Part shown: one piece after another, positions 17,915 through 26,899 of the stretch
Numbering within the stretch: position 1 is the first letter of the stretch
Layout of the letters: every line of letters starts with the position of its first letter
Assembly: GCF_902826555.1 (NCBI RefSeq)
Contig: NZ_CADEFI010000020.1
Coordinates: 1 to 56,244, forward strand
Source of the DNA: an uncultured Hyphomicrobium sp.
GTDB lineage: Bacteria; Pseudomonadota; Alphaproteobacteria; Rhizobiales; Hyphomicrobiaceae
Direction of reading: 5' to 3'
Length of the DNA: 56,244 nucleotides
Translations under genes and position numbers: made by a program
The notes under the pieces: model-generated
Database searches by the model: none
Told to the model about the DNA's origin: nothing
What the model saw: the letters and a program-made list of their open reading frames with translations, nothing else

Positions 17915-18253
17915 ATGCACGAACTCGGCATCACCCGAAACATCGTCGCCATCGCCGCCGACGCCGCCAAGGGCCGCAGGGTGCTGCGCGTCACGCTCGA
18001 TGTCGGAAGGCTCGCTGGTGTCATGACGGAAGCCATTCAATTCTGCTTCGAGACGGTAGCCGCGGGCACGGCCCTCGACGGCGCGCAGCTCGACATCAAC
18101 GAGATCACCGGACGCGCCAAGTGCCAGGCGTGCGGCTCGGTCTACGACACCCCGACACTGTTCACGGCCTGCGTCTGCGGCAGCCGCGCCTGCGAGCGCC
18201 TGTCCGGAGAAGAGTTGAAAATCAGAAGCATCGAACTCGAGGAGGCTGCGTGA
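17915..18253 (+). CDS. hypA: nickel chaperone HypA
   Basis: A 112-residue nickel metallochaperone that works with HypB to insert Ni. It begins MHELGI, where His2 is the known nickel ligand. The C-terminal zinc site is CQACG..CVCGSRAC: the first pair is CxxC and the second is CxC rather than the usual CxxC, with an additional Cys nearby. Its stop overlaps the hypB start. Confidence 0.93.
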   Translation: MHELGITRNIVAIAADAAKGRRVLRVTLDVGRLAGVMTEAIQFCFETVAAGTALDGAQLDINEITGRAKCQACGSVYDTPTLFTACVCGSRACERLSGEELKIRSIELEEAA

Positions 18254-19236
18254 TGTGCGGAACCTGCGGATGCGACAGCACCACGAAAGTGACGATCACG
18301 AATCTCGAGACGGGCCTCACGGCAACGCTTGACCGACACGCTCACGAGCACGCCCATGAGCATGTTCATGCCGACGGAACGCGACATAGCCACGCGCATA
18401 CGCATGGCCACGAGCACCACCATCATGACCACCACGGCGACGATGGCCATGACCACCACCATCACGACCATGAGCACACGCACGAAGACGGCACGACACA
18501 CACCCATGCCCATCAGCACAGCCACTCCCATGACCACGGAGATGTTGCGGGCGCCAGGGGCGAACGCGCGACCATCGTCGCTCTCGAAGCCAGGATCCTC
18601 GCCAAAAACGACGCGCTGGCGGACAGAAACCGGGCCTGGTTCGCCGGCCGCGAGATCCTTGCGCTGAACCTCGTCAGCTCGCCAGGCTCCGGCAAAACGA
18701 CACTCCTCGAGCGCACCATCCGCGATCTCTCGACGGAATTGAAGCTGTCCGTCATCGAAGGCGATCAAGCCACCGCCAACGACGGAGAGCGCATCCGCGC
18801 AGCCGGCGCCCCTTGCGTTCAGGTGAACACCGGAACCGGATGCCACCTCGAAGCCGACATGATCGCGCGTGGCTTATCCGACCTGAGGCCACCCACGGGA
18901 TCGGTCGTGCTCGTCGAGAACGTCGGCAATCTCGTTTGCCCGGCCCTTTTCGATCTCGGCGAGCGCGCCAAGGTCACGATCCTCTCCGTCACCGAAGGCG
19001 AGGACAAGCCCCTCAAGTATCCGCATATGTTCAAGGCCAGCCGCATCATGATCCTGAACAAGATCGACCTCCTGCCCCATGTCGATTTCGACGTCGAGAA
19101 AGCGATCGGCAATGCCAAAGCCGTGAACCCCGACATCGTCGCCCTTCGTGTGTCGGCGCGCACCGGGGAGGGCATGGCTGCCTGGTACGACTGGATTCGC
19201 CATGAAGCAGCTCTCGTGCGTGCGGATCCCATCTGA
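18253..19236 (+). CDS. hypB: nickel-storage and insertion GTPase HypB
   Basis: SIMIBI-class GTPase that delivers nickel to the hydrogenase precursor. The 327 residues start MCGTCGC (Cys2, Cys5, Cys7, the high-affinity nickel motif), followed by a very histidine-rich segment at about residues 29-97 with around 32 His, as in rhizobial HypB proteins that store nickel. The GTPase domain has the P-loop SSPGSGKTTLL, and NKIDLL gives guanine specificity. It overlaps the hypA stop by one base. The His-rich region indicates substantial nickel buffering and fits the adjacent nickel uptake and NikR genes. Confidence 0.96.
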   Translation: MCGTCGCDSTTKVTITNLETGLTATLDRHAHEHAHEHVHADGTRHSHAHTHGHEHHHHDHHGDDGHDHHHHDHEHTHEDGTTHTHAHQHSHSHDHGDVAGARGERATIVALEARILAKNDALADRNRAWFAGREILALNLVSSPGSGKTTLLERTIRDLSTELKLSVIEGDQATANDGERIRAAGAPCVQVNTGTGCHLEADMIARGLSDLRPPTGSVVLVENVGNLVCPALFDLGERAKVTILSVTEGEDKPLKYPHMFKASRIMILNKIDLLPHVDFDVEKAIGNAKAVNPDIVALRVSARTGEGMAAWYDWIRHEAALVRADPI

Positions 19237-19283
19237 AATCACCACGACGCAAACGAAAACATCAACTTGGAGGATTTGACGAC

Positions 19284-19895
19284 ATGACAACCGACAAGCT
19301 CGCGCGATGGATAGGCACTGCGGGTATAGCGGCCATCGCTTTCGTCCTTTCGACACCGGCAAGCGCCCACGTCGGCACCGGCGAGGCCCATGGCTTCATG
19401 CATGGGCTGTCGCACCCAATCGGCGGCCTCGATCATGTGCTCGCCATGGTGGCCGTCGGCCTGCTTGCCGCCAACCTCGGCGGGCGCGCGATGTGGCTGG
19501 TGCCGGCTGCGTTCGTCCTCATGATGGCTGCCGGCGGCGCGCTTGCCATGTCGCATGTGGAAGTGCCGTACGTCGAACTCGGCATCGCCGCTTCGGTCGT
19601 CGTGCTCGGGCTTGCGGTGGCGCTTCGGCTGCCCCTTCCGACAATGGCCGCCATGGCGCTCGTCGGCTTCTTTGCCATATTCCACGGCTTCGCTCATGGC
19701 GCGGAGATGCCCGCGGACGCATCGGGCGCGAGCTATGCGGCGGGCTTCATGCTCGCGACCGCGCTTTTGCATGCGATCGGCATCGGCATTGGCCTCGCCG
19801 TCGCCCGCATCCGTACCGGGAGCGTCGACGCCAGTCAGTTGGGAGGGGCCGCGGTCTCGATCGCCGGCGTCGCGCTGATCGGCGGCTGGATCTGA
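19284..19895 (+). CDS. hupE: HupE/UreJ-family nickel permease
   Basis: A 203-residue inner-membrane protein with an N-terminal signal-like segment ending in STPASA|HVG and about six hydrophobic helices. The HupE/UreJ hallmarks HPIGGLDHVLAMVAVG and FHGFAHGAEMP, with metal-coordinating His and Asp, are clear. It follows hypB by 47 bases with GGAGG before the ATG, and closes the hydrogenase block. It probably takes up Ni2+ for hydrogenase maturation. Confidence 0.92.
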   Translation: MTTDKLARWIGTAGIAAIAFVLSTPASAHVGTGEAHGFMHGLSHPIGGLDHVLAMVAVGLLAANLGGRAMWLVPAAFVLMMAAGGALAMSHVEVPYVELGIAASVVVLGLAVALRLPLPTMAAMALVGFFAIFHGFAHGAEMPADASGASYAAGFMLATALLHAIGIGIGLAVARIRTGSVDASQLGGAAVSIAGVALIGGWI

Positions 19896-19910
19896 CACGC
19901 GAAACGATGA

Positions 19911-19937
19911 ACGGCGCAGACGTCAAGTCTGCGCCGT
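19911..19937. terminator. bidirectional hairpin between hupE and the CBS gene
   Basis: ACGGCGCAGAC-GTCAA-GTCTGCGCCGT forms a perfect 11-bp stem with a 5-base loop, lying between the convergent hupE and CBS-domain genes. No clear U-tract follows on either strand, so termination strength is uncertain. Position and stability make it the likely end of the hydrogenase operon. Confidence 0.7.
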
Positions 19938-19943
19938 AGTGTT

Positions 19944-20378
19944 CTACTCGGAAACCGCAAGCCAGCTTTCGACGGCCTTGTAGCGCCGCTCCATCTCGGT
20001 CAAACGGTACTCCATCACATCTCTGATGCTGATGATCCCGATCAACCGCTCGGCCTCGACCACCGGCACATGCCGGATGTGGTGCTGACGCATCAGATGC
20101 ATCACCTCCGCCAGGCTGGATTGAAGCGAGCACGTGACGACGCGGCGCGTCATCAAGGCTGACACGGGCAACAGGTGCAATTCTCCGCGGCGGTCCGCGA
20201 GGCTGTATGCGACATCCCGCTCGGAAATGATGCCGTCGAGTGTCTGTCCGTCCCGGCTGACAACTAGAACACCGACGCGGTGTTGTTGAAGTTTTCGCGC
20301 CAGCAGACCAATGCTCTCGTTCGGCTTAACGGTCAAAATGTGCTGGTCTCGCCCTTCCAATAAATCAGCTACGTTCAT
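19944..20378 (-). CDS. CBS-domain pair protein
   Basis: A 144-residue protein consisting almost entirely of two CBS motifs (about 8-65 and 73-130), recognisable by IISERDVAYSL and RHVPVVEAERLIGIISIRDVMEYR. Such stand-alone proteins bind adenine nucleotides or related ligands and sense energy state. There is no catalytic domain. It is transcribed towards the hydrogenase operon and separated from it by a strong hairpin. The partner is unknown. Confidence 0.85.
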   Translation of the reverse strand: MNVADLLEGRDQHILTVKPNESIGLLARKLQQHRVGVLVVSRDGQTLDGIISERDVAYSLADRRGELHLLPVSALMTRRVVTCSLQSSLAEVMHLMRQHHIRHVPVVEAERLIGIISIRDVMEYRLTEMERRYKAVESWLAVSE

Positions 20379-20659
20379 CGCGTTTCATCCCATTTAAATT
20401 TTTGCCATGCCGCATTCGCGGCACTCCATTTCGCTGCGACGCGGAATGGACGCTCTTTTGAGTGGTTCCGAATTAATTGCTTCGGAACGACCATGAGGAC
20501 ATTTTAGGAATGACGCAGGCAGTCGCGGGATTGTCGCGCGACATGTTGTACTCCGGAACTACGCTCCGGAATTTATATCGCCGAAAAATTGGAATGATCT
20601 AAAAACTCAGGGCACTCGCCCTACCGAATTTGACCACGGCACCGGCATCGCAAATCCGC
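20379..20659. other. 281-base intergenic region with a palindrome
   Basis: No gene is supported here. The region is AT-richer than its neighbours and holds a perfect inverted repeat GTTCCGAA-TTAATTGC-TTCGGAAC at 20465-20488 (8-bp arms) and two TCCGGA sequences separated by 7 bases near 20551-20569. These may be operator sites for the CBS gene promoter, which should lie just upstream of 20378. Confidence 0.5.
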
Positions 20660-21124
20660 TTACCGAACCCGGATGTGCTCGTGCGTATGGACACGCCCGC
20701 CGCCGTGCGCATGGCGCGTGGTCTCGATCGTCGCCGGGATCATTGTGATACGCCCGTGCCGGGCCCCGCGCTCAGCGATAATTTCATTCGCAAGTTGCTG
20801 AACAGCCTTTGATTTCCCCCTGAGAACCGCCACCTCCATGCAGCTGTCGTGATCGAGCGCGATGCGCATCGTCGCCACGGACAGGTCGTGCGCTTTCTGA
20901 AAGGTATGGGCGAGCCGCTGCGGAAGTTCGCGCGTCTCCTGATCGTAGACATAGACGACGCTCGCAATGCAGTCCCCCGACGGAGAAACCGCGTCCGTTT
21001 CCGAAATACCCGCCCGAACGAGATCCCGAATAATCTCAGAGCGGTTCTGATAACCGCGAGCTTCGGCGAGTTTTTCGATCTCATTGTAAAGCTGGTTATC
21101 AATGGTGATTGTAATGCGTTGCAT
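20660..21124 (-). CDS. nikR: NikR-family ribbon-helix-helix regulator with altered nickel site
   Basis: A 154-residue regulator colinear with E. coli NikR. It has the N-terminal ribbon-helix-helix (MQRITITID; Arg3 and Thr5 retained) and an ACT-like C-terminal domain with DLSVAT and SCMEVAVLRG. Of the four canonical square-planar nickel ligands (His76, His87, His89, Cys95) only Cys95 is kept; the others align with Gln76, Arg87 and Ala89. His79 and His92 remain, and an unusual C-terminal tail holds about six His (RHAHGGGRVHTHEHIRVR). The frame is open to 21277, but homology and the operator position place the start at 21124. It is divergent from a TonB receptor gene across a perfect NikR operator. 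The effector could be nickel bound differently, or another metal. Confidence 0.92.
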   Translation of the reverse strand: MQRITITIDNQLYNEIEKLAEARGYQNRSEIIRDLVRAGISETDAVSPSGDCIASVVYVYDQETRELPQRLAHTFQKAHDLSVATMRIALDHDSCMEVAVLRGKSKAVQQLANEIIAERGARHGRITMIPATIETTRHAHGGGRVHTHEHIRVR

Positions 21125-21154
21125 GTTTGCCCCACTCAACCGAATTGCGCGCAA

Positions 21155-21182
21155 GTATGACGATCGACCATAGAAATCATAC
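21155..21182. promoter_or_regulatory. NikR operator
   Basis: GTATGA-N16-TCATAC matches the E. coli NikR operator exactly in both half-sites and spacing. It lies in the 108-base gap between nikR and the TonB-receptor gene, 31 bases from nikR and 51 bases from the receptor start, so it can control both. Confidence 0.9.
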
Positions 21183-21232
21183 TCCATAACAATTCGAATG
21201 CCACAAAGATCGTACGCAGAAGGGTTGTTTCC

Positions 21233-23407
21233 ATGCAAACGCGCCTCGCCATTGCGATAGCTTTTTTCGTATTCCACTCGTGCGCACTTTCCTTCGCTCA
21301 GGGCGTGCAGGAGCTGCCGACGGTGACTGTCACCACGTCCGAGGCGAAAGCCAAGAAAAAGATGACGATGAAGCCGGCGTCACAAGCGCCGCTCGCATCC
21401 GCCTCGGCACAGGAACCCGCCGGTCAACTGGAATTCACCCCCGCCGACGAACTCGACCCCAGAAGCGAGCAGATCGGCATCGCGCAATCGGCAAGCCAGG
21501 GCATCGTCACCGCATCGGAATTGGCGGCGCGCCCGGTCTACAGGACCGGAGAGCTGCTCGAATCCGTTCCGGGGTTGATCGTCACCCAGCACAGCGGCGA
21601 GGGGAAAGCCAACCAGTACTTCCTGCGCGGCTTCAATCTCGACCACGGAACGGACATCGCGATCACGATCGACGGCATGCCGGTGAACATGCGCACGCAC
21701 GGGCATGGCCAGGGATATGCCGATACCAACTTCATCATTCCGGAGATCGTCCGCGGCCTCGCTTTTCGCAAGGGACCGTACTACGCATCGGAAGGCGATT
21801 TCGCATCCGCGGGCGCCATTCACCTCGACGTCTTCGATCGGCCGACGCCGAGCTTTGCCAAGGTCGAGGTCGGAGAGTTCGGCCACCGCCGCGCCGTCGC
21901 CGCGTCATCTGCCCCCGTCGGAGTGGACGGAACGGTGATGGTCGCCGGCGAGGTCGCCCGCTTCGATGGACCCTGGGAACGTCCCGACGACGTCGAACGG
22001 CTGAACGGGGTTCTGCGCTATACCAGCGGATCCTACGCCAACGGTTTCGCGCTCACGGCAATGGCCTACTCCGGGCACTGGAACTCGACCGACCAGATTC
22101 CCCTCTATGCCGTCGAGTCAGGCGCGCTCGATCGCTTTGGCACCATCGACCCCACCGACGGCGGCGCCTCGCACCGCTACAGCCTGTCCGGACGTTGGCA
22201 TGCGACGGACGCGGACTCAGCGACACGCATCAACGCCTACCTCGTGAAAAGCGACCTCGCGCTGTTCAACAATTTCACCTACTTTCTCAATGATCCCATC
22301 AACGGCGACCAATTCCAGCAGGCCGACGACCGCGTGCTTGCGGGCGGCAGCGCCAGCAAAACCTATTTCTCGAGCCTCACAGGCGGGATCAAGAGCGCGA
22401 CGACCATCGGCATCGACACCCGCTACGATGATATCGATGTCGGTCTTTTCAATACCAAGGAGCGCAAGCGGCTCTCGACGGTGCGCGAGGACTCGGTTCA
22501 GGAGGCAAGCGCGGGAATTTTCGTCGAGAACACGATGCGTTGGACCGATTGGCTCCGCACGACCGTCGGCCTCCGCGGCGACCTCTTCCACGTCGACGTC
22601 GCAAGTGACCGCGACGAAAACTCCGGAAATGAAACCGATGCCATGCTGAGCCCGAAGGTAGGGCTGGTGTTGGGGCCGTGGGCCGACACAGAGTTGTATT
22701 TGAACGCGGGAACGGGCTTCCACAGCAACGATGCACGCGGCACCGTAACAACCCTCGATCCCGTGACGCTGCAATCGGTCGATCCGGCGCCGCTCCTCGT
22801 GCGCTCGGAAGGCGCAGAGGTAGGCGTCAGAACGCAGCCGACGCGCGCCATCACCAGTACGCTCTCGGCTTTCGTCCTCGATTTCGACTCCGAGATCGTC
22901 TTCGTCGGCGATGCCGGAACGACGGAGGCCAGCCGCCCGAGCCGCCGCGTCGGCACCGAGTTCACGCTGCAGGCGCAATTGCTCCCCTGGCTGTTTCTCG
23001 ATTTTGACGCTGCCTACACGCGCGCTCGTTTCACCGATCGCGATCCCGCCGGCGACCGTATCCCGGGTGCCATAGAGGGCGTCGTCACTGCCGGGCTCTC
23101 GTTCCAGGACGTGTGGGGCGGCCTATTCGGTGCCGTCAACGTACGCTATTTCGGACCGCGCCCGCTCATCGAGGACGACAGTGTGCGCTCGGAGCGGAGT
23201 ACGCCGGTCTCGGCGCGCCTCGGGTACAAATTCGACGACGGACTCATCGTCCAGGTCGACGCCTATAACCTCTTCGACGAGACCGCGAGCCAGATCGACT
23301 ACTTCTATGAATCGCGTTTTCCCGCAGGTGCAGCTCCGGAGGAAGGAATCCATTTCCACCCCCTCGAGCCACGCTCCTTCCGCCTCTCCGTCACCAAGGA
23401 ATGGTAG
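21233..23407 (+). CDS. TonB-dependent outer-membrane receptor, probably for nickel
   Basis: A 724-residue TonB-dependent transporter: signal peptide ending near SFAQG, a TonB-box-like segment (LPTVTVTT), a plug domain (ELLESVPGLIVTQHSGEGKANQYFLRGFNLDHGT), a His-containing loop MRTHGHGQGYADTN and a beta-barrel ending in an aromatic residue (VTKEW). Control by the adjacent NikR operator, next to hupE and hypB, points to uptake of nickel or a nickel complex across the outer membrane; the substrate is inferred. No TonB/ExbBD is in the window. Confidence 0.9.
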   Translation: MQTRLAIAIAFFVFHSCALSFAQGVQELPTVTVTTSEAKAKKKMTMKPASQAPLASASAQEPAGQLEFTPADELDPRSEQIGIAQSASQGIVTASELAARPVYRTGELLESVPGLIVTQHSGEGKANQYFLRGFNLDHGTDIAITIDGMPVNMRTHGHGQGYADTNFIIPEIVRGLAFRKGPYYASEGDFASAGAIHLDVFDRPTPSFAKVEVGEFGHRRAVAASSAPVGVDGTVMVAGEVARFDGPWERPDDVERLNGVLRYTSGSYANGFALTAMAYSGHWNSTDQIPLYAVESGALDRFGTIDPTDGGASHRYSLSGRWHATDADSATRINAYLVKSDLALFNNFTYFLNDPINGDQFQQADDRVLAGGSASKTYFSSLTGGIKSATTIGIDTRYDDIDVGLFNTKERKRLSTVREDSVQEASAGIFVENTMRWTDWLRTTVGLRGDLFHVDVASDRDENSGNETDAMLSPKVGLVLGPWADTELYLNAGTGFHSNDARGTVTTLDPVTLQSVDPAPLLVRSEGAEVGVRTQPTRAITSTLSAFVLDFDSEIVFVGDAGTTEASRPSRRVGTEFTLQAQLLPWLFLDFDAAYTRARFTDRDPAGDRIPGAIEGVVTAGLSFQDVWGGLFGAVNVRYFGPRPLIEDDSVRSERSTPVSARLGYKFDDGLIVQVDAYNLFDETASQIDYFYESRFPAGAAPEEGIHFHPLEPRSFRLSVTKEW

Positions 23408-23468
23408 ACCGCCCCAACTCAACTCGCGATCGACCTGCATTCTAGTATTGTCTGATGACAGACGGTCA

Positions 23469-23493
23469 CCCTAAGATGCGATGCATCTTAGGG
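23469..23493 (+). promoter_or_regulatory. hairpin overlapping the CHAT gene ribosome-binding site
   Basis: CCCTAAGATG-CGATG-CATCTTAGGG forms a perfect 10-bp stem. Its 3' arm runs into the AGGGGGG that is the only ribosome-binding sequence before the ATG at 23501, so the folded form would hide part of that site. It could also act as a terminator for the upstream receptor gene, but no U-tract follows. Confidence 0.6.
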
Positions 23494-23500
23494 GGGCGTC

Positions 23501-26500
23501 ATGTTTCAGATGGTTCATCGCGCAATTTTTCTCATCATGCGGGTTGTACTTTTGCTGCTCGTCACGGCGGTTCCATCCGCGGGCGAGGAAAAGTTCATCA
23601 CGCTCTTCAAACGCGTCCAAGAGCTGAGCAGTGCCGGCAAGACCGCCGAAGCCGCAAAGGTGGGGCGGCGCCTCTACGCGGCTGCGGAGAAGAGACGCGA
23701 CCTCGATCCTCTGTCGCGCGCCAATGTCTACGGTCTCGTCGCCAACGCGCTCTGGGACGACCGCCAGATCGAAGACGCGCTCGCGCTCTACAAGCGCGAG
23801 GTCCAAGCGCTCGAAAAAGCGCCGGACGCCGAGCGCCGCTACGTCGGTGTGCGCTATGCCAATCTGGCGAACGCGTTCTACGACCTAAGTCGCTTCGACG
23901 ACGCGGAGTTGCCGGCACGCCGAAGCGTCGAGTTCCTGAAGACGACTTCCAAAGGAGAACCTGCAGGCGCCTACGCCAATGCGTCACACCAACACGCTAC
24001 TATACTGCGTAAGCTGGACCGTCGCGAGGAGGCGCTTGAGGCCGCGCGCATCGCCGTTGCGATGTGGGAACGCGCTGACGGACCGGAGAGCGGCGCCGTT
24101 GCCAATGGATTGAACACGCTCGCCATCCTGCTCAACGAGCTACACGAGCTGGCGGAGGCCGACAAGACGGCGCGGCGCGCACTCCAGATTCGCATCAAGG
24201 AAGCCAAAGGACGCGAGACGCTCGAAATCGCCGGAGCACGATTCACGCTTGCCAATATCCTGAGTGCGCAAAACCGCCTGCCAGAAGCCATCGTGGAGGC
24301 AAAGAAAGCATTCTCGCTGCAAACGGAGCTGAAAGACGAGGGCGCCGCGGCAAACACGGCCAACTCGCTTGCGATCTTTCTCAAGGACGCGGGTCGCGCG
24401 GGTGAAAGCGAATTTTATATCCAGAAGGCGATCGAGCACTTCAGCAAGGACCCGAACCCTGACAACGAGATGCTGGTCAACGCGCGCAATACGCTCGTCT
24501 CCGTCTTGATCGCCCAGGGCCGAGAAACGGACGCCCTCCCGATTGCGCGGGAAGTTGTCGAGAGCCGCCGACGGGTGGCCGGACCCGACCACCGTGAGAC
24601 CGGCAACGCAGAGAACACACTCTCCTCGATCCTGACCGACATCGGTCAATTTGAAGAGGCCGAGCGGGCCGCACGCGAAACCATCCGCATCTGGGACCTG
24701 AGATTCGGTCCAAAAAGCGGAGCGGCCGCAAACGCACGCAATTCCCTGACAAGCGTCCTGCAGCTCCGAGGAGACCTGATCGGCGCTCAAGCGGTCGCAA
24801 AGGACGCTTACGAGATCTGGCTGGCGCAGGACGCGAAAGAGCCCGCCTCGTCGGCGTTCGGACTCTGGAGGCTAGCGACGATCTCCCTGGCGATGGGCAA
24901 TGCCGCCGAGGCAGAGGATCAATTCCGGAAGGCGCTCAAAGGATGGACAGATGCCTTTGGCAGCACGTACCATCGGACCGCACTGGCCCGCTCCGGTCTC
25001 GTCTCCGCCTACGTCCTGCAGTCGAAATGGGACGACTCCGTCACGGAATGCCACACGCTCATCGACGCTTCGGCCGAGCGCACGGGCTTCGGCACGGCGG
25101 AGCTCGGCGGCAAGGTGTCCGGTGAGTTCCTGAGCGATATGGACAAAACGCGGAGCGACATTCACCGCTGCACAAAAGCCGCCTTCCGGAAGGGAAACAC
25201 GGACAACGACAATTCGGCCTACTTCTTCAAGGTGGCTCAATGGGCAACCAACAGCAAGGCGGCGCTGGCGCTCGCGCAGATGGCCGCCCGCGCCTCGAAA
25301 GGCGACGAAGCCATCGCAGAGGCCCTCCGCAATCGCCAGCGGCTCGTCGCCGAAGGCCAGCTGCTCTCCACCGAGCTGATCGAGATCATGAAAGCTCCAC
25401 GCTCCGAAGAACGCGCCCACCGCGAGCGTGAGGTGCGAACGAAGCTGCTCAATCTGCAAATGGGGAAGGACTCAATCGACCATCGTCTGCAATTGGGCTT
25501 TCCCGACTACGCAGCATTGAGCGCGCCACAGCCGGTGAGCATCGAGGATCTTCAGAAAAACTACCTTCGTGACGACGAGGCGTTGATCCTATTCCTCGAT
25601 ACGAACGAACAAAAACCTGTGCCGGAGGAGACGTTCGTCTGGGTCGTCACCAAGACCGACGCGAAGTGGGAAAAATCGGACCTGGGGTCTTCCAGGCTGG
25701 CGCGAGAGGTTACCGCCCTGCGGTGCGGGCTCGATCCGTCGGCTTGGACGCAATCAGCCAAGAAAAATGCCTGCGCGGCCCTGCTCGGCGCGGTATCCGA
25801 GACTGCCTCCACCGGAAACGCACCTGCGCCGTTCGACTTCGAACGAGCCCACAGCCTCTTCACGTCGTTGCTCGGCCGCGTTTCGGAGGTGATCGCGGGC
25901 AAGTCGCTCATCATCGTCCCGTCCGGCGCACTCACTCAGCTGCCGTTCCAGGTGCTAATCACAGCCCCGGCGAACGACGGAAAAAGCCCGGCATGGCTGA
26001 TCCGCGATCATGCCATCACCGTGTTGCCGTCGGTGGCCAGCCTCAAGGCTTTGAGGGGAAATGCACGCGCCCCGGGTGCGGGGCGCAAACCCTATCTCGC
26101 CTTCGCCAACCCGCTGCTGAGCGGAGACGGAACGCCCGAGGATGAGAGCGCTGCAACCCTCGCCAAGCTGAAAGCCGATTGCAACACGGTGAGCGCCGTG
26201 TCGGCGCTGCATGAGAGCACGGCAGATCTCCGGCAGGGCATCCGGATGCTTGGAGGCAGCCAGGACATTGCCGAGCTGCGTCGCCTGCCGCCGGTCCCGC
26301 AGACCGCGGACCTCGCCTGCGCCGTCGCAAAGTCGATAGGGGCATCCGACGACGACATCAATCTCGGCGCTCGCGCCACCGAAGCCCACCTCAAGACATT
26401 GAGCACCTCGGGAGCGCTCGCGAAATACGCGGTGGTCAACTTCGCAACCCACGGCGCCGTCGCTGGCGAGCTGACCACGCAGACGGAATCCGGCCTCGTA

Positions 26501-26899
26501 CTCACTCCGCCGACCACACCCACCGAAGACGAGAATGGCTACCTCTCCGCCTCCGAGGTGACCGAGCTCAAGCTCGATGCGGACTGGGTGATCCTGTCCG
26601 CCTGCAACACCGCAGCAGGTGGCACCGCCAATGCTGAGGCGCTGTCCGGCCTCGCACGCGCCTTCTTCTACGCCGGCGCCCGCTCGCTCGTCGTCTCGCA
26701 CTGGCCCGTACGCGAGTCGGCCGCGGTGACCCTCATCACCAAGGCCATGACGGCAACGGCCGGCGACAAGCCGCTCGGGCGTGCTGAAGCAATGCGCGGC
26801 GCCATGCTGGCCCTTGCGGATACCGGCGATCCCAAGGTTGCACATCCGTCATATTGGGCGCCGTTCGTCGTGGTGGGCGAAGGCGCAGCCGGAAAGTAG
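23501..26899 (+). CDS. secreted TPR-CHAT domain protein
   Basis: A 1132-residue protein with an N-terminal signal or anchor sequence (hydrophobic residues about 10-27, cleavage possible after VPSAG). A long array of helical tetratricopeptide-like repeats follows (about 30-560, with TANSLAIFLKDAGR, NARNTLTSVLQLRGD and similar), and then a C-terminal CHAT domain (caspase-like; about 760-1130). The predicted catalytic pair is His in NFATHGAV and Cys in ILSACNTAAGG. The arrangement is typical of CHAT-TPR proteins, whose roles range from protease to signalling. An extracytoplasmic location is inferred. Neighbouring genes give no functional clue. Confidence 0.9.
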   Translation: MFQMVHRAIFLIMRVVLLLLVTAVPSAGEEKFITLFKRVQELSSAGKTAEAAKVGRRLYAAAEKRRDLDPLSRANVYGLVANALWDDRQIEDALALYKREVQALEKAPDAERRYVGVRYANLANAFYDLSRFDDAELPARRSVEFLKTTSKGEPAGAYANASHQHATILRKLDRREEALEAARIAVAMWERADGPESGAVANGLNTLAILLNELHELAEADKTARRALQIRIKEAKGRETLEIAGARFTLANILSAQNRLPEAIVEAKKAFSLQTELKDEGAAANTANSLAIFLKDAGRAGESEFYIQKAIEHFSKDPNPDNEMLVNARNTLVSVLIAQGRETDALPIAREVVESRRRVAGPDHRETGNAENTLSSILTDIGQFEEAERAARETIRIWDLRFGPKSGAAANARNSLTSVLQLRGDLIGAQAVAKDAYEIWLAQDAKEPASSAFGLWRLATISLAMGNAAEAEDQFRKALKGWTDAFGSTYHRTALARSGLVSAYVLQSKWDDSVTECHTLIDASAERTGFGTAELGGKVSGEFLSDMDKTRSDIHRCTKAAFRKGNTDNDNSAYFFKVAQWATNSKAALALAQMAARASKGDEAIAEALRNRQRLVAEGQLLSTELIEIMKAPRSEERAHREREVRTKLLNLQMGKDSIDHRLQLGFPDYAALSAPQPVSIEDLQKNYLRDDEALILFLDTNEQKPVPEETFVWVVTKTDAKWEKSDLGSSRLAREVTALRCGLDPSAWTQSAKKNACAALLGAVSETASTGNAPAPFDFERAHSLFTSLLGRVSEVIAGKSLIIVPSGALTQLPFQVLITAPANDGKSPAWLIRDHAITVLPSVASLKALRGNARAPGAGRKPYLAFANPLLSGDGTPEDESAATLAKLKADCNTVSAVSALHESTADLRQGIRMLGGSQDIAELRRLPPVPQTADLACAVAKSIGASDDDINLGARATEAHLKTLSTSGALAKYAVVNFATHGAVAGELTTQTESGLVLTPPTTPTEDENGYLSASEVTELKLDADWVILSACNTAAGGTANAEALSGLARAFFYAGARSLVVSHWPVRESAAVTLITKAMTATAGDKPLGRAEAMRGAMLALADTGDPKVAHPSYWAPFVVVGEGAAGK

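Noticed and set aside
18340-18540. A CAC/CAT-rich stretch that looks like a DNA repeat
   Set aside because: It is the histidine-rich region of HypB, expected for the protein, and no regular DNA repeat unit is present.
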